A stretch of DNA of 64,000 nt from Mariprofundus sp. KV (GCF_013387475.1 NZ_VWNB01000006.1:122388-186387), one strand, 5' to 3'; positions 25,966-36,775 are shown, numbered from the stretch's first letter. Numbers and translations: made by a program. The notes: a model not told the origin generated them from the letters alone.

Positions 25966-28548
25966 TCAGGTCAACGGGTGTTGATCTGACTCGCTTGCTG
26001 GCAGTGCCGCTACTTCACGCAGTTTAGCACATAAAACCTCTATCTGTTCAGGTGAAAGCGGCCCGGAATCGCTCCCGGCAATAAAGAAGACATCAACAGC
26101 CCGCTCACCAAAGGTGGAAACCGAAGCGCCATGCAGCGAATACCCCTGCTGCGCAATCGCATCGGCCAGACGCGCCAGAAGCCTTGGCTGATCGGCTGTA
26201 GATACCTCGATTGCCGTTTCACGGAATGATGCTTTAGGCAGCTCGCGCACACGAACCGGCACGTTACGCATCAGCACATTTACCTTGAACTTCTTGCTGA
26301 TCACCAGTGCAGGCAGACTCTCAGCCTGCAACAGCGCCGCCACGCGCTCCTGCAGCCGCTCAAGATCACTATGCACATTGAACGGAGCACCGCGTTGACC
26401 CTGCAGATGGAACACATCCAACACACGACCATCATTAAGCATATAGGCCTGAGCGGCCAGGATACTGGCGTGCCCCGTGGTCAGTGTTGCCGCCAGCGCA
26501 GCAAACAGCCCCGTCCGCGGCAGCCCGACAATATAAAACAGTGTTTCACTGCGATCATTATCCACCCAGTACTTCACCGCATTACCATCACTGCCGGCAA
26601 TCAATGACACAATATCGACCAGCTGGCGAGGCGGGAAGTGCATAAGACACTGGCGCGACATGGTCGCCAGAGCAGCCCGTATATCGGCCTCATCGCCATC
26701 ATCAACGCTGCTGAGTACCGAATCCACACGTGTCTGGTAAAGGCGCTCAGCCGTTTCACTGATCGTCTCATCACTAAGAAAATGGTTCTTGGTTGAGCGG
26801 TAGAGCTCAGCCAGCAGTGAACCTTTCCAGTCATTCCAGACATTAGGCCCCACCGCTGCGATATCGGCCACCGTCAACAGCAGCAGATAGTTGAGTCGGC
26901 TGTGATTACCTACCCGATCAGCAAAGGAGCGAATTACTTCAGGATCTGAAAGATCAAAACGCTGACTCTTCACTGCCATGAGCAGATGCTCTTTGACCAG
27001 CCACTCCACCAGCTCTACAGCATCCAGATCAAGGTGCATGCGTTCACAGAAGCGACGGGCAATTCTGGCACCCTCTTTAGAGTGATCGCCGGGCAACCCC
27101 TTGGCGATATCATGAAAAATAAGGGCAATATAGAGCAGTTCCGGGCGGTTAATGGTGTGACACACCTCATGCGCCAGTGGCAGGCGAACATCGCGGTCAC
27201 GATGAAAAAAGTTGCGCGCCTCTCCTACCGCACGAATGGTATGCTCATCAACAGTAAAAGCGTGGTACTGGTTAAACTGCCCCAGCCCCACCACCTCACG
27301 GAATTCGGGGATAAAGCGTCCGAGCACACCTGTATCGTGCATCTGCCTGAGCACCCACTGCACATTACGTTTACTGCGCAGGATTTTCATGAATATGCGT
27401 TGTGCCAGTGGATCATCACGCATGGCATCATCAATCAGCAACACATCAGCCCGAACCTGCCGTAACGCCCGGCTGGAGAGTCGACGCTTACCCTTCTGTG
27501 CCTCCCTGAAAATGCGCAGCAGCCGCAACGGCTCATCCTTGAAAACACTGTCATCGGCAATACTCAGGCGTTTACCTTCAAGTATGAAACCATGGTCAAT
27601 CGACTTCTTAAAGGCAAAAAGCCGTGGGTTTAACTGCTCTCTGAAATGCATATAGAGCAAGCTGGATACGCGAGAGATACGGCCGACATGACGAAAGTAG
27701 TCCTTCATAAAGGCATCAACAGCAGGCCGGTGCGAGACAGGCTGATACCCCATGCGCTCAGCCAGAATCGCCTGCTGTTCAAAACCCAGTCGATCAGATG
27801 GACGGCGCATCTCCAGATGCAAACCTGTTCGGCAACGCCAGAGAAATTCCTGCGCACTCAACAGGCCGTCACGTTCGTGTGCAGAGATCGCCCCTTTCTC
27901 CACCAGTTCAGCAATGCTATCGCAGCCATACCAGACCTTGGCTATCCAGAAAACAGCCTGCACATCACGCAATCCGCCTTTGCCCTCCTTGATGTCGGGC
28001 TCCATCCAGAATGCTGTGCCACCTGTACGGGCATGACGCGCTTTCACCTCGGCCAGTTTTGCCTCAACAAACGCCTTACGTCGCTTTTTAAAGAATTTCT
28101 CCAGCCCCCGTTGCAACTCTTCATAGCGCTCGCCGGGACCGATCAGAAGACGCGATTCAGATGCTGCTGTGGCGCTGTTCCAGTCCTCTTTGACATGCTC
28201 CAGACACTCTTTGACACTGCGCACGGCATGACCGATCTTGGCGCCCATATCCCATAGTGCGAGAAGAAATGCCTGTATCTCCTGTTCAATAGCCTCTGAA
28301 CACTCTCCAGAGAGCAGAAACCACATATCCCAATCAGATTTGGGAGCCAGTTCACCGCGACCATTGCCACCGACAAGCACCAGATCAATAGAACGGCACG
28401 CTGTTGGCGCTTTCTGCTGCCAGAGACGAATCAGCAGCGCATCAACGCCGCGACACATCAAACCGGTCAGCTCCCCACCTGCTGCCCCGGCTTTAAACGC
28501 CTCTCCTACAGCGTCATTGAGCTTGCGCAGCTCCTCTTTTTCAGACAA
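25966..28548 (-). CDS. glnD: Bifunctional PII uridylyltransferase/uridylyl-removing enzyme
   Basis: 860-residue nitrogen sensor that uridylylates and de-uridylylates PII. The nucleotidyltransferase domain shows GGNGRGELAPKSDWDMW, where most relatives have GGYGRGEL and SDID; the two catalytic Asp remain. An HD domain (IFHDIAKG, HSKEGARIARRF) and two C-terminal ACT domains follow. It begins with TTG two bases after the lipoprotein stop and has no clear SD, so it probably depends on translational coupling. Confidence 0.94.
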   Translation of the reverse strand: MSEKEELRKLNDAVGEAFKAGAAGGELTGLMCRGVDALLIRLWQQKAPTACRSIDLVLVGGNGRGELAPKSDWDMWFLLSGECSEAIEQEIQAFLLALWDMGAKIGHAVRSVKECLEHVKEDWNSATAASESRLLIGPGERYEELQRGLEKFFKKRRKAFVEAKLAEVKARHARTGGTAFWMEPDIKEGKGGLRDVQAVFWIAKVWYGCDSIAELVEKGAISAHERDGLLSAQEFLWRCRTGLHLEMRRPSDRLGFEQQAILAERMGYQPVSHRPAVDAFMKDYFRHVGRISRVSSLLYMHFREQLNPRLFAFKKSIDHGFILEGKRLSIADDSVFKDEPLRLLRIFREAQKGKRRLSSRALRQVRADVLLIDDAMRDDPLAQRIFMKILRSKRNVQWVLRQMHDTGVLGRFIPEFREVVGLGQFNQYHAFTVDEHTIRAVGEARNFFHRDRDVRLPLAHEVCHTINRPELLYIALIFHDIAKGLPGDHSKEGARIARRFCERMHLDLDAVELVEWLVKEHLLMAVKSQRFDLSDPEVIRSFADRVGNHSRLNYLLLLTVADIAAVGPNVWNDWKGSLLAELYRSTKNHFLSDETISETAERLYQTRVDSVLSSVDDGDEADIRAALATMSRQCLMHFPPRQLVDIVSLIAGSDGNAVKYWVDNDRSETLFYIVGLPRTGLFAALAATLTTGHASILAAQAYMLNDGRVLDVFHLQGQRGAPFNVHSDLERLQERVAALLQAESLPALVISKKFKVNVLMRNVPVRVRELPKASFRETAIEVSTADQPRLLARLADAIAQQGYSLHGASVSTFGERAVDVFFIAGSDSGPLSPEQIEVLCAKLREVAALPASESDQHPLT

Positions 28549-28550
28549 AA

Positions 28551-28868
28551 CTATTTACCACAGTGATAGACATTAAAGGCCTGCTCACCATCAATCACCT
28601 TGCTGACAGCCACAATGGTGTCGCCATTCAGCTCGGCAGCACTGTTCTTCGCCATCGTCTGCAACTCACCGGCCACCTTCTCTTCATCACGCGGAATAAA
28701 GACAACCTTGTCCAACACCGCCACAGTCACCTTGGCAATATTTTTGCATGTTTTAACCTGCTCAAAGGTAGCAACAGTGACACTTTCACCTGTCTCTGTC
28801 GGCTTCACCCAGGTACAGCCAGCAGCCAGCAGCGCTACAGAGAGAAACATCCATACTGATTTTTTCAT
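28551..28868 (-). CDS. Small lipoprotein, DUF4156-like
   Basis: 105 residues. A lipoprotein signal peptide with lipobox LLAAGC, then four or five beta-rich segments with [12 protein letters not shown] and [11 protein letters not shown]. The two further cysteines could form a disulfide in the periplasm. It overlaps mutS by four bases and is directly followed by glnD. Function unknown. Confidence 0.8.
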   Translation of the reverse strand: MKKSVWMFLSVALLAAGCTWVKPTETGESVTVATFEQVKTCKNIAKVTVAVLDKVVFIPRDEEKVAGELQTMAKNSAAELNGDTIVAVSKVIDGEQAFNVYHCGK

Positions 28869-31459
28869 GATTCACTTACCCCGTTTTTTAATTGATCCAA
28901 TAACATCAGCGCATCAACCGGACGCATCGATTCAATATCAATGCCCTGCAATACATTTTCCAATGCTCGCAGGCGTTCCAGATCGCGCTCCTGCTGTTTT
29001 TTCTCCGCCACAGCAAACAGCCCCAACTGTGGCTTGCCTCGCTCTGCCGCCAACTCTGAACCATGCTCCAGTCGAAAAAGGTGTTCACGCGCACGTTTGA
29101 TTACCTCACGCGGCAATCCTGCCAGCTGCGCCACAGCAATGCCGTAGGACTGATCCGCCGCATCCTCTATCACCTGATGCATAAAGATCACCGAACCATT
29201 CCACTCACGCACTGTGACAGAGGCATTAAATGCAGCGTCAAATTCGTCCGGCAGCTCAGTCAGCTCATGGTAGTGGGTGGCAAACAGTGTCAGCACATCA
29301 GCTGATGCAATCAAACGCTCGGCCACTGACCATGCTATGGCCAGTCCATCCCATGTGCTGGTGCCACGACCAATCTCATCGACAATCACCAGCGAACGCG
29401 GCTCCAGCTGATTGAGAATCGTGGCCGTCTCCATCATCTCAACCATGAATGTTGATCTGCCACTGCTGAGTTCATCTCCTGCCCCGACACGGGTGAAAAT
29501 GCGTCGGGTCAACGGAATACGCGCCTCATCAGCAGGTACAAAACAGCCGGTGTGAGCCAGCCATACAATCCATGCCACCTGCCGCATATAGGTCGACTTG
29601 CCACCCATGTTAGGCCCGGTCAGCAGCATAAAGCGCCGATTTTTCAGATCCATGTGGGTATCGTTGGCGACAAACGGTTCGTTGCTATCGAGGAACCGTT
29701 CAACCACCGGATGGCGACCACCCACCAGCTTCATGCTGCGGCCACTGTGCACCTCAGGCCGCACATAGTTGTAGCTGCGCGCCAGCCAGGCAAAACAGCA
29801 GAGCACATCAAGTCTGGCCACCGCCTTAGCTGCCTGCTGAATCATTGATGCTGCACTGCACAGTTTTCTGCTTAGCGCCTCAACCAACTCATCTTCACGA
29901 CTTAATGCCGCATCCCGGGCACCAAGCACCTCGGCCTCAAAACTGTGCAACTCATCGGTAATGAAACGCTCCGCATTGACCAGTGTCTGTTTGCGCACGA
30001 AATCAGGCGGTGCATCTTTTGCCTGCACCTTTGATATCTCAATAAAATAGCCGAACACCTTGTTGTACTTCACACGCAGATTGGCCAGTCCGGTGCGCTC
30101 CCGCTCCCGCGCCTCATAATCGCGCAGCCATGCATTGGCATCGTGAGCCAGCCCCCGCAAGCGATCCAACTCGCCATCAAAGCCTTCACGAATCACACCA
30201 CCATCGCGGAACACCTGTGGCGGAGCCTCGACGATGGCACTGTCGAGCTCCGCTGCCAGCGACTCCATTCCCTGCATGGCACTGCTCATAGCGGCAAACA
30301 GACCACTGCGATCCTCAATCAGGGCATACAACTCAGGCAGCGCAATAATCGCTTCGGTCAAACCCCGAAAATCACGCGGAGAGGCGCGATTGAGAACGAT
30401 ACGCGTCAGCATCCGCTCCATATCACGCACACCACCAAGCCGCTGGCGCAATGACTGCAAGGTCTCCTGATCATCGAGCAGACTCTGCACTGCATTCTGA
30501 CGATCATTGAGTTGTGCCATGTCACTCAAAGGCCTGTCGATCCACTCCCGCAGCAGGCGTGCTCCCATCGGGGTTTTGCTCTCATCCAGCACATGGATCA
30601 GGCCACCCTTGGGGTCTCCTGCCAGTGAGCAGTAGAGTTCAAGGTTTCTTCTCGAGCGCATATCGATGCGCATACCACTTCCCTGTTCAACAAATACCGG
30701 TAGCGAGAGATGTTCAAGCGCACACCTCTGGGTCTGACCAAGATAGACCAGCACAGCCCCGATCGCTGCAGCGGCATGCTCATGTTTTTCAAGATTGAGT
30801 GATTGCCAGTCACTGACACCAAAATGCTGCTGCAGCTGTTCTCGTGCCACGGCAGCACTAAAACTCCAGTCTCCCGGTCGATTCACAGGCACAGCGTGGC
30901 GGGAGTCATCGGATGTGCTCAGTAACAGCTCAGCCGGTGCCATCACCGCCAGCTGCTCTTCGAGAAGCAGATCACCTGATCCCTCAGTGAGGCGCCAGTG
31001 GCCACATGAGAGATCTACCGCAGCCAGCCCCCACGCCTCTCCCTTGTGATAACAGGCTACCAGCGGAGCAGAGCGAGCCTGATCCAGCAGCTCCGCCTCG
31101 GTAATCGTACCGGAGGTGACAACACGCACCACCTCGCGCCGAACCGGCCCCTTGCTGCCATCGGGTGCTTCCATCTGTTCACACACTGCAACCCGTTTAC
31201 CGGCAGCGACGAGGCGGGCCAGATAACCCTCAGCCTGATGCCAGGGTACGCCCGCCATCGGAATATCATCGCCATTGGCTTTACCGCGTTTGGTCAGCGT
31301 GATATCGAGAATCTTCGATGCCTCTACGGCATCCTCAAAGAACATCTCATAAAAATCGCCCATGCGATAAAAGAGCAGGCAGTCCGAATGCTCGGATTTA
31401 ATCTTCAGATACTGCTGCATCATAGGGGTGTGAGTCGTTTGACCCGGTGTCTTCGCCAT
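28865..31459 (-). CDS. mutS: DNA mismatch repair protein MutS
   Basis: 864-residue mismatch-recognition ATPase. The mismatch-binding FYEMF follows YRMGD near residue 30. The C-terminal ATPase has [27 protein letters not shown] and LFATHYHEL. It is the first gene of the leftward cluster mutS-lipoprotein-glnD-rssA-murU-yaiI-HIT. No SD is evident before the ATG at 31459. Confidence 0.97.
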   Translation of the reverse strand: MAKTPGQTTHTPMMQQYLKIKSEHSDCLLFYRMGDFYEMFFEDAVEASKILDITLTKRGKANGDDIPMAGVPWHQAEGYLARLVAAGKRVAVCEQMEAPDGSKGPVRREVVRVVTSGTITEAELLDQARSAPLVACYHKGEAWGLAAVDLSCGHWRLTEGSGDLLLEEQLAVMAPAELLLSTSDDSRHAVPVNRPGDWSFSAAVAREQLQQHFGVSDWQSLNLEKHEHAAAAIGAVLVYLGQTQRCALEHLSLPVFVEQGSGMRIDMRSRRNLELYCSLAGDPKGGLIHVLDESKTPMGARLLREWIDRPLSDMAQLNDRQNAVQSLLDDQETLQSLRQRLGGVRDMERMLTRIVLNRASPRDFRGLTEAIIALPELYALIEDRSGLFAAMSSAMQGMESLAAELDSAIVEAPPQVFRDGGVIREGFDGELDRLRGLAHDANAWLRDYEARERERTGLANLRVKYNKVFGYFIEISKVQAKDAPPDFVRKQTLVNAERFITDELHSFEAEVLGARDAALSREDELVEALSRKLCSAASMIQQAAKAVARLDVLCCFAWLARSYNYVRPEVHSGRSMKLVGGRHPVVERFLDSNEPFVANDTHMDLKNRRFMLLTGPNMGGKSTYMRQVAWIVWLAHTGCFVPADEARIPLTRRIFTRVGAGDELSSGRSTFMVEMMETATILNQLEPRSLVIVDEIGRGTSTWDGLAIAWSVAERLIASADVLTLFATHYHELTELPDEFDAAFNASVTVREWNGSVIFMHQVIEDAADQSYGIAVAQLAGLPREVIKRAREHLFRLEHGSELAAERGKPQLGLFAVAEKKQQERDLERLRALENVLQGIDIESMRPVDALMLLDQLKNGVSES

Positions 31460-31586
31460 GGCCGCAATGTAACACGCAGTTTGGCGATATTTAAGAAGGA
31501 ACTGTGCATCTGATTAAAAGGTGCGAACGACCTGATTGTCTGACTGTGAAAAAGGGCATGTTTAATAGCTTTTCAGGAGATGCTTA

Positions 31587-31646
31587 AGCCCGGGAAATGT
31601 GCGAGGGAAGGGGGGGGGAAGGGGAAGGTGCACATTTGCCCGGGCT
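31587..31646. repeat. Long inverted repeat enclosing a G-run (possible G-quadruplex)
   Basis: AGCCCGGGAAATGTGC (31587-31602) is complementary to GCACATTTGCCCGGGCT (31630-31646) apart from one bulged G. The 27-nt loop is all purine apart from one T and contains GGG, a run of nine G (31610-31618) and GGGG. It lies in the 409-bp gap between mutS and lspA, in which I otherwise see only a weak CCTGTTG/CAACAGG hairpin near 31710 and the lspA SD. Confidence 0.75.
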
Positions 31647-31868
31647 GTTTATAAAGCACTATCGCTTCTGATATCTATATCGGCAGATAACATACGCCCT
31701 TTAACAATCCTGTTGTGAAAGAGGCGTCGCAACAGGGCTTAGTTTAGAGATCCGATTGGTACGAAAATGTGACCCACATCATCTTTTCACACTTTACCTT
31801 TCCGCCATCTCCGCCGTTGACTTCACCACCCTTGCACCGGAGCGTTCCCGCCTCAAAAGGGAAGAAAC

Positions 31869-32345
31869 ATGAATAGAACCAGAAATCAAATCCTGCTGTT
31901 TATCCTGCTGATCGCCGCCGATCAGATCAGTAAGTGGTGGATCCAGCAGCCCGACTTCAAAGCCTTCGTCGTTATCGACGGCTATTTCAACATCATCCGC
32001 GCCTACAACCCGGGCGTTGCCTTCTCAATGTTTTCCGACCTGCCAGATGCTGTACGCATCTGGTTGCTGCTCGCAGTCACCGTTGGCATAGCTGTCGCCG
32101 TTAGCTTCTGGTGGTGGCAGGAGCGCCAGAGTGCCGGCATCACCTCATGGCTACTGGTGCTGATTCTGGCGGGTGCAGTCGGCAACATATGGGATCGCAT
32201 GCAGCTGGGTTATGTGGTCGACTTTATCGACTGGTACGTGCGCACTGATGCCGTTGAGTACCACTGGCCTGCTTTTAATGTTGCCGATGCCTGCATCTCA
32301 ATTGCCGTAGTGATGCTTCTGATCACCAGCTTCAAACAGCGCTAA
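31869..32345 (+). CDS. lspA: Lipoprotein signal peptidase
   Basis: 158-residue inner-membrane aspartyl protease that cleaves prolipoproteins. Four hydrophobic segments; catalytic Asp in GNIWDRMQLGYVVDFID and in FNVADACI. The N-terminal NPGVAFSMF is conserved. SD AAGGGAAG lies 6 nt before the ATG. It is not next to ileS, its common partner. Confidence 0.96.
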   Translation: MNRTRNQILLFILLIAADQISKWWIQQPDFKAFVVIDGYFNIIRAYNPGVAFSMFSDLPDAVRIWLLLAVTVGIAVAVSFWWWQERQSAGITSWLLVLILAGAVGNIWDRMQLGYVVDFIDWYVRTDAVEYHWPAFNVADACISIAVVMLLITSFKQR

Positions 32346-32423
32346 TCACACATTCATAGCAGCCCTAACACCTTTAATCAGGCCTGCGACTTCATCTGAT
32401 TTCTAAAGTTTTCTGCCTCTCCG

Positions 32424-32742
32424 ATGCATGCCAATGACCCGGATGACGATTCCTACAAACATATCCACAACATCTCACAGGAGTTCCTCGTGTTCACTGA
32501 TCATTTCAAGGCTGTCAACGACACCTACGGAGATCCGGCAGACGATGCCCTGCTCATCGCAGTAGCTACTAAGTTACATAAACTGGCAGAGAGATGATTT
32601 CGGCAACCATTTCGCTGGGCCTTGCATACATTCCCGGCTCCACACGGCCGAATCGCCTGACCACTATCTGAGAATCGCTGATCGCGCCCTCTATCAGGCC
32701 AAAGAGAGAGGCAGAAACAAAACCATACTTGGTACAGACTGA
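32424..32742 (+). pseudogene. Decayed GGDEF (diguanylate cyclase) fragment
   Basis: Three pieces of a GGDEF domain occur in order but in broken frames. The first is DHFKAVNDTYGDPADDALL, ending at a TGA near 32597. The second is ISLGLAYIPG, ending at a TGA near 32670. The third is the terminal IADRALYQAKERGRNKTILG, ending at 32742. The GG[DE]EF segment itself is missing, so it cannot make c-di-GMP. The fragment abuts the end of the convergent lipoprotein gene. An intact GGDEF gene with the similar ending ALYQAKEQGRNRTLMF is at 52922-54790. Confidence 0.8.
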
Positions 32743-32743
32743 T

Positions 32744-33268
32744 TTACAGACGTTTCACCATCTTACTTGCCACCTGATCTGCGAGTATAGCCAGCCGCCG
32801 CTGATTCGTATTTGTGCCATAGATGCCTCCTGCAGCATCATAAATGCTACTCACCGCCTCAGAAGCCACCACCTCCCCATCTCGGGTAATCCATATCCTG
32901 ATGCCCATCTCATCAACACCAGCCACCTGCCATAACAAAAACACCGCCGCATTTTTTCTTAAACGGATATATTTGATCTCGATATGGATAACCAGCGCCT
33001 CATCCTCACTCCAACGCCCTGACTTTCGCAGCTGACGCTCTGTCGCATGCGTAAGACGATTGCCAACGAAATCAAACACCTTACCTTTAGAACCTTCCAC
33101 CTCAACCTGACTGGCAATATATTTCACCTCGGAAATCCGGTCATATTCTTCCAATAGCGGCGCATTGGAGAGACCAGTGACAACAGGCTGGTCGGTATGT
33201 GCCACACAAGCGCTTAAAACTACCATCAGAAGCGCGGCAAGAACGCCTCGTCGCAGACTCTTGTTCAG
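32744..33268 (-). CDS. Lipoprotein of unknown function (probable CTG start)
   Basis: About 174 residues. From the ATG at 33226 only six residues precede the lipobox LSAC. Reading from CTG at 33268 gives a full signal peptide (MNKSLRRGVLAALLMVVLSA, then Cys) with AGGA placed 7 nt upstream. That start overlaps the lon stop by 3 bases. No ATG, GTG or TTG exists between the two points in this frame. The mature part has a mixed alpha/beta pattern ending DQVASKMVKRL and distantly resembles DUF4410 lipoproteins. Function unknown. Confidence 0.7.
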   Translation of the reverse strand: MNKSLRRGVLAALLMVVLSACVAHTDQPVVTGLSNAPLLEEYDRISEVKYIASQVEVEGSKGKVFDFVGNRLTHATERQLRKSGRWSEDEALVIHIEIKYIRLRKNAAVFLLWQVAGVDEMGIRIWITRDGEVVASEAVSSIYDAAGGIYGTNTNQRRLAILADQVASKMVKRL

Positions 33269-35724
33269 ATCTTTTTCCTGCGTTCAGATCGCATGCGAAT
33301 GCCGAACATCAGACGCGCCACATCCTTAAAATGACGGGCATAATGAATCACCAACCCTTCACGCACACTCTCCGGCAACTCAGCCACATCCACCTCATTG
33401 GCAGAAGGAAGAATCACTTCGCTGATTCCCAAACGTTTGGCCGCCAGCAGTTTTTCACGCTCACCACCAATGGGCAGCACATCCCCCACCAGTGTCAGCT
33501 CACCTGTCATGGCAATGCGTTCGGGCGATCTATCCAGTGCCAGAGAGAGCAGGGCCGTCGCAATGGCGATGCCTGCAGATGGCCCATCCTTGGGAACCGC
33601 ACCTTCAGGCACATGCAGATGGATAAAGGCTTTATCAAAGAAGTCGGGAGCAACGCCGAAACGGTCAAGATTGGCACTGACATAGGAGTAGGCAATCTCG
33701 ACTGACTCCTGCATCACCTTACCCAGTTGTCCGGTCACCTTCATGCCACGGCGATCATGATGTGTGATGGTAGCCTCAAGCGTCAGCGTGGTACCACCCA
33801 TAGCCGTCCAGGCCAGCCCTGTTGAGAGGCCAACGCCCTGCTTGATCGCCTGCTCACGAAAACGGGGTTTGCCGATATACTCGGCAATATCGGAGATGCC
33901 AATACGCACAGGCGTCTCAGTGGAACCTTCCGCAAGGTTGCGTGCCAGCTTGCGCAGAATCTTCTTCAACAATCCCTCTAAACGCCGCACACCCGGTTCA
34001 CGTGCATAGTTCTCAACCAGATGCTTGAGCACCCCAGACGTCAACGTGACATCGCTGCGTTTTAAGGCGTGTTCATTTAACTGGTTCGGCCAGAGATGTT
34101 TGCGTGCAATCTCCACCTTTTCACTGGCCATATAACCGGGCAGACGAATGATTTCGGCACGATCAAGCAGAGGCCTTGGCACGGTATCAAGTTGGTTGGC
34201 GGTCAGCAGAAACAGCACCTGTGAGAGATCAAAGCGGACATCGAGATAGTGATCCATAAAATCTGAATTCTGCTCCGGATCAAGCACCTCCAGCAGCGCA
34301 GAGGAGGGGTCGCCACGGAAATCGTTACCGATCTTATCCACCTCATCGATCATAATCACCGGATTGGCCACCTCAACACGCTTCAGCGCCTGCACAATCT
34401 TGCCCGGCATGGCACCGATATAGGTACGACGGTGACCTTTAATCTCAGCCTCATCACGCATGCCACCGACTGAAAAACGGTAGAAGGGACGGCTTACCGC
34501 CTCTGCAATGGCTTTACCCAGTGACGTTTTACCCACGCCCGGCGGGCCGACAAAGAGAATGATGGAGCCACCCACCGCCTTCTTGCGAGCACCCACGGCG
34601 ATGAACTCAAGAATACGATCTTTCACATCCTCCAATCCTGAGTGGTGTTTGTTCAAGGCCCGTGTCGCAGCCTTCAGGTTGTAGCGGTCACGACAGGTCT
34701 TACCCCACGGCAGGCAGGTCAACCAGTCCAGATAGTTACGGGTAACACTATACTCAGGGGATGCGGTCTCCAGCATCGAGAGCTTGTTCAGCTCCTCTTC
34801 AAATGCGCCATCGGCCTCTTTACTGAACTTAAGCTTTTTGGCCTTCTTCCTGAACTCCTCGATCTCCTTCTCACGAGGATCTTCATTCATACCCAGTTCG
34901 CGCTGAATCTCATGCAGTTGCTCCTGCAGAAAAAAGCGGCGCTGCTGATCAGAGACACGCTCCTCGATATTGTCACGGATTTTACGCTGCACCTTACTAA
35001 CGTTGAGTTCGCGATTGAGTAGCGTCACCACCTTCTTCAGGCGATCATAAATCGGATAGGTCTCAAGAATCTCCTGCAGGTCCTCGCGACTGGCAGTGGT
35101 CAGACTGGCTGCAAAATCGGCCAGCCGGTTGGGCTCATTGACATCAAAGCGTGAGGCAAAAAGACGCAACTCCTCCTCATGCAGCGGATTATGTTTGAGC
35201 AACTCCTTGATCGTATTGATCACGGCAACGGTATAGGCGCGCAGCTCAATATTATCTTTATAGGAGGTCTCTTCACGATAGGCCGCCCTCACCCGGATCG
35301 GATGCTCATCACTGATGAAACTCTCAATACGGAAACGGCGCAGACACTCGACCACCAGATGCAGGCCGTGCCCTTCGATCTCTACCGCCTTGGCAATGCG
35401 GGCAACCACGCCCACCTCATAGAGATTGGCCGGTTCGTACGGTTCATTCTCGTCACGTACCAGCACAAGGCCGATGTGCTGCTGATGGCTGGCTGCCAGT
35501 TCACGCACCACCTTGCTCATATCCTCATTCTCATAGACCAGCGGCACCACCAGTCCGGGGAATAGCGGGCGATTGGAGAGTGGCAGCAGCGTCAACTGAT
35601 TGGGCAGCACCTCATCGGCCTGCACCAGTGATGCTTCCATGCTTTCGCCCTCATCAGCAGAGCCGACATCAAGGCTATCAATTTCATCTAAAATTTCAGG
35701 GTCGTGAATATCGTCTGGCTTCAT
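33265..35724 (-). CDS. lon: ATP-dependent protease Lon
   Basis: 819-residue cytosolic quality-control protease. An acidic N-terminal extension of about 40 residues comes before the LON substrate-binding domain (LPLSNRPLFPGL). The AAA+ module has PPGVGKTSLGKA and the catalytic domain has Ser in KDGPSAGIAIATAL and Lys in GEREKLLAAKR. Transcribed divergently from htpX, another quality-control protease. It is coupled to the downstream lipoprotein gene. Confidence 0.97.
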   Translation of the reverse strand: MKPDDIHDPEILDEIDSLDVGSADEGESMEASLVQADEVLPNQLTLLPLSNRPLFPGLVVPLVYENEDMSKVVRELAASHQQHIGLVLVRDENEPYEPANLYEVGVVARIAKAVEIEGHGLHLVVECLRRFRIESFISDEHPIRVRAAYREETSYKDNIELRAYTVAVINTIKELLKHNPLHEEELRLFASRFDVNEPNRLADFAASLTTASREDLQEILETYPIYDRLKKVVTLLNRELNVSKVQRKIRDNIEERVSDQQRRFFLQEQLHEIQRELGMNEDPREKEIEEFRKKAKKLKFSKEADGAFEEELNKLSMLETASPEYSVTRNYLDWLTCLPWGKTCRDRYNLKAATRALNKHHSGLEDVKDRILEFIAVGARKKAVGGSIILFVGPPGVGKTSLGKAIAEAVSRPFYRFSVGGMRDEAEIKGHRRTYIGAMPGKIVQALKRVEVANPVIMIDEVDKIGNDFRGDPSSALLEVLDPEQNSDFMDHYLDVRFDLSQVLFLLTANQLDTVPRPLLDRAEIIRLPGYMASEKVEIARKHLWPNQLNEHALKRSDVTLTSGVLKHLVENYAREPGVRRLEGLLKKILRKLARNLAEGSTETPVRIGISDIAEYIGKPRFREQAIKQGVGLSTGLAWTAMGGTTLTLEATITHHDRRGMKVTGQLGKVMQESVEIAYSYVSANLDRFGVAPDFFDKAFIHLHVPEGAVPKDGPSAGIAIATALLSLALDRSPERIAMTGELTLVGDVLPIGGEREKLLAAKRLGISEVILPSANEVDVAELPESVREGLVIHYARHFKDVARLMFGIRMRSERRKKI

Positions 35725-35819
35725 AACGTTTTATTAAGGTTATCCTCATCATTTTTCAAGACTTGAATTCATACGCTAGCATCCCCACATTTAACCTGAC
35801 AATCAAAAAAGGAGATTTC

Positions 35820-36722
35820 ATGCGCAGCTTCAAAGGTATTTTTCTGTTAATCATCACCAATGTACTGATCTTTTTTACCCTGGCGATCACCGGCACCATT
35901 CTCATAGAGGTGGTTTTACCGAACTTCGGTATTGATCTGCGGGGCACTGTTGCCGCACAGGACTTCGCCTGGGCGATGGTCTTCGGCTTTGGCGGCGCTT
36001 TTATTTCACTGTTTATGTCCAAGTTTCTCGCCAAGCGAGGCATGCGCATGCAACAGATCACCAGCCCGTCCACGCCCAAAGAGAAGGTGGTCTACAACAC
36101 TGTTGCCGAGCTTGCGCAGCGTGAAGGCATTAAGATGCCGGAGGTGTGGGTCTACTGGGATGATGTTCCCAACGCCTTTGCCACCGGCCCTACCCGCAAC
36201 AATGCCATGGTAGCCGTATCCTCAGGCCTGGCCATGAATCTCACCGATGACGAACTCAAAGCGGTGGTTGCGCATGAGGTCGGTCACATCAGCAATGGCG
36301 ACATGATGGCCACCACCCTGCTACAGGGATTGATGAACACCTTTGTTTACTTCCTTGCCCGCATGATCTCCCGTCCGCTGATGGAGCGTAATTACTGGCT
36401 CGGCTTTGCAGTCTATATGGCACTGCAATTCATGCTCTCAATTCTGGCGATGATCCCGATCTGCTGGTTCTCCCGTCGTCGCGAGTTTCGTGCTGATGCC
36501 TTTGCCGCTGATGCGGTGGGTGCGGCATCCATGGCCTCTGCCCTGCAGAAGATCGAAGCGCTCTCTCAACGCACACTGGCCACTGAACATCGCGAAGAGG
36601 GCATGAGTGAAGATGCTCTGGCGACCATGAAAATCCATGGTCAGTCTTCAGGTTTCGCTCATCTGTTTTCCACGCATCCGCCAACAGAGGCGCGTATCGC
36701 AGCACTGAAAAACCGTAAATAG
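35820..36722 (+). CDS. htpX: Membrane zinc metalloprotease HtpX
   Basis: 300-residue inner-membrane protease of the envelope stress response. Two N-terminal membrane segments, the zinc motif VVAHEVGHISNGD, two further hydrophobic segments and the third zinc ligand Glu in RRREFRADAFAA. The ATG at 35820 with SD GGAGA is preferred over 35763. Ends at a terminator (36747). Confidence 0.95.
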   Translation: MRSFKGIFLLIITNVLIFFTLAITGTILIEVVLPNFGIDLRGTVAAQDFAWAMVFGFGGAFISLFMSKFLAKRGMRMQQITSPSTPKEKVVYNTVAELAQREGIKMPEVWVYWDDVPNAFATGPTRNNAMVAVSSGLAMNLTDDELKAVVAHEVGHISNGDMMATTLLQGLMNTFVYFLARMISRPLMERNYWLGFAVYMALQFMLSILAMIPICWFSRRREFRADAFAADAVGAASMASALQKIEALSQRTLATEHREEGMSEDALATMKIHGQSSGFAHLFSTHPPTEARIAALKNRK

Positions 36723-36746
36723 TCAGCCGCTGTTAATACAGCATCA

Positions 36747-36775
36747 AAGGCGTGCCAATCCGGTGCGCCTTTTTT
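36747..36775 (+). terminator. Intrinsic terminator of htpX
   Basis: AAGGCGTGCC / GGTGCGCCTT (10 bp with two G-U pairs), a short loop, then a TTTTTT run. Confidence 0.8.
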
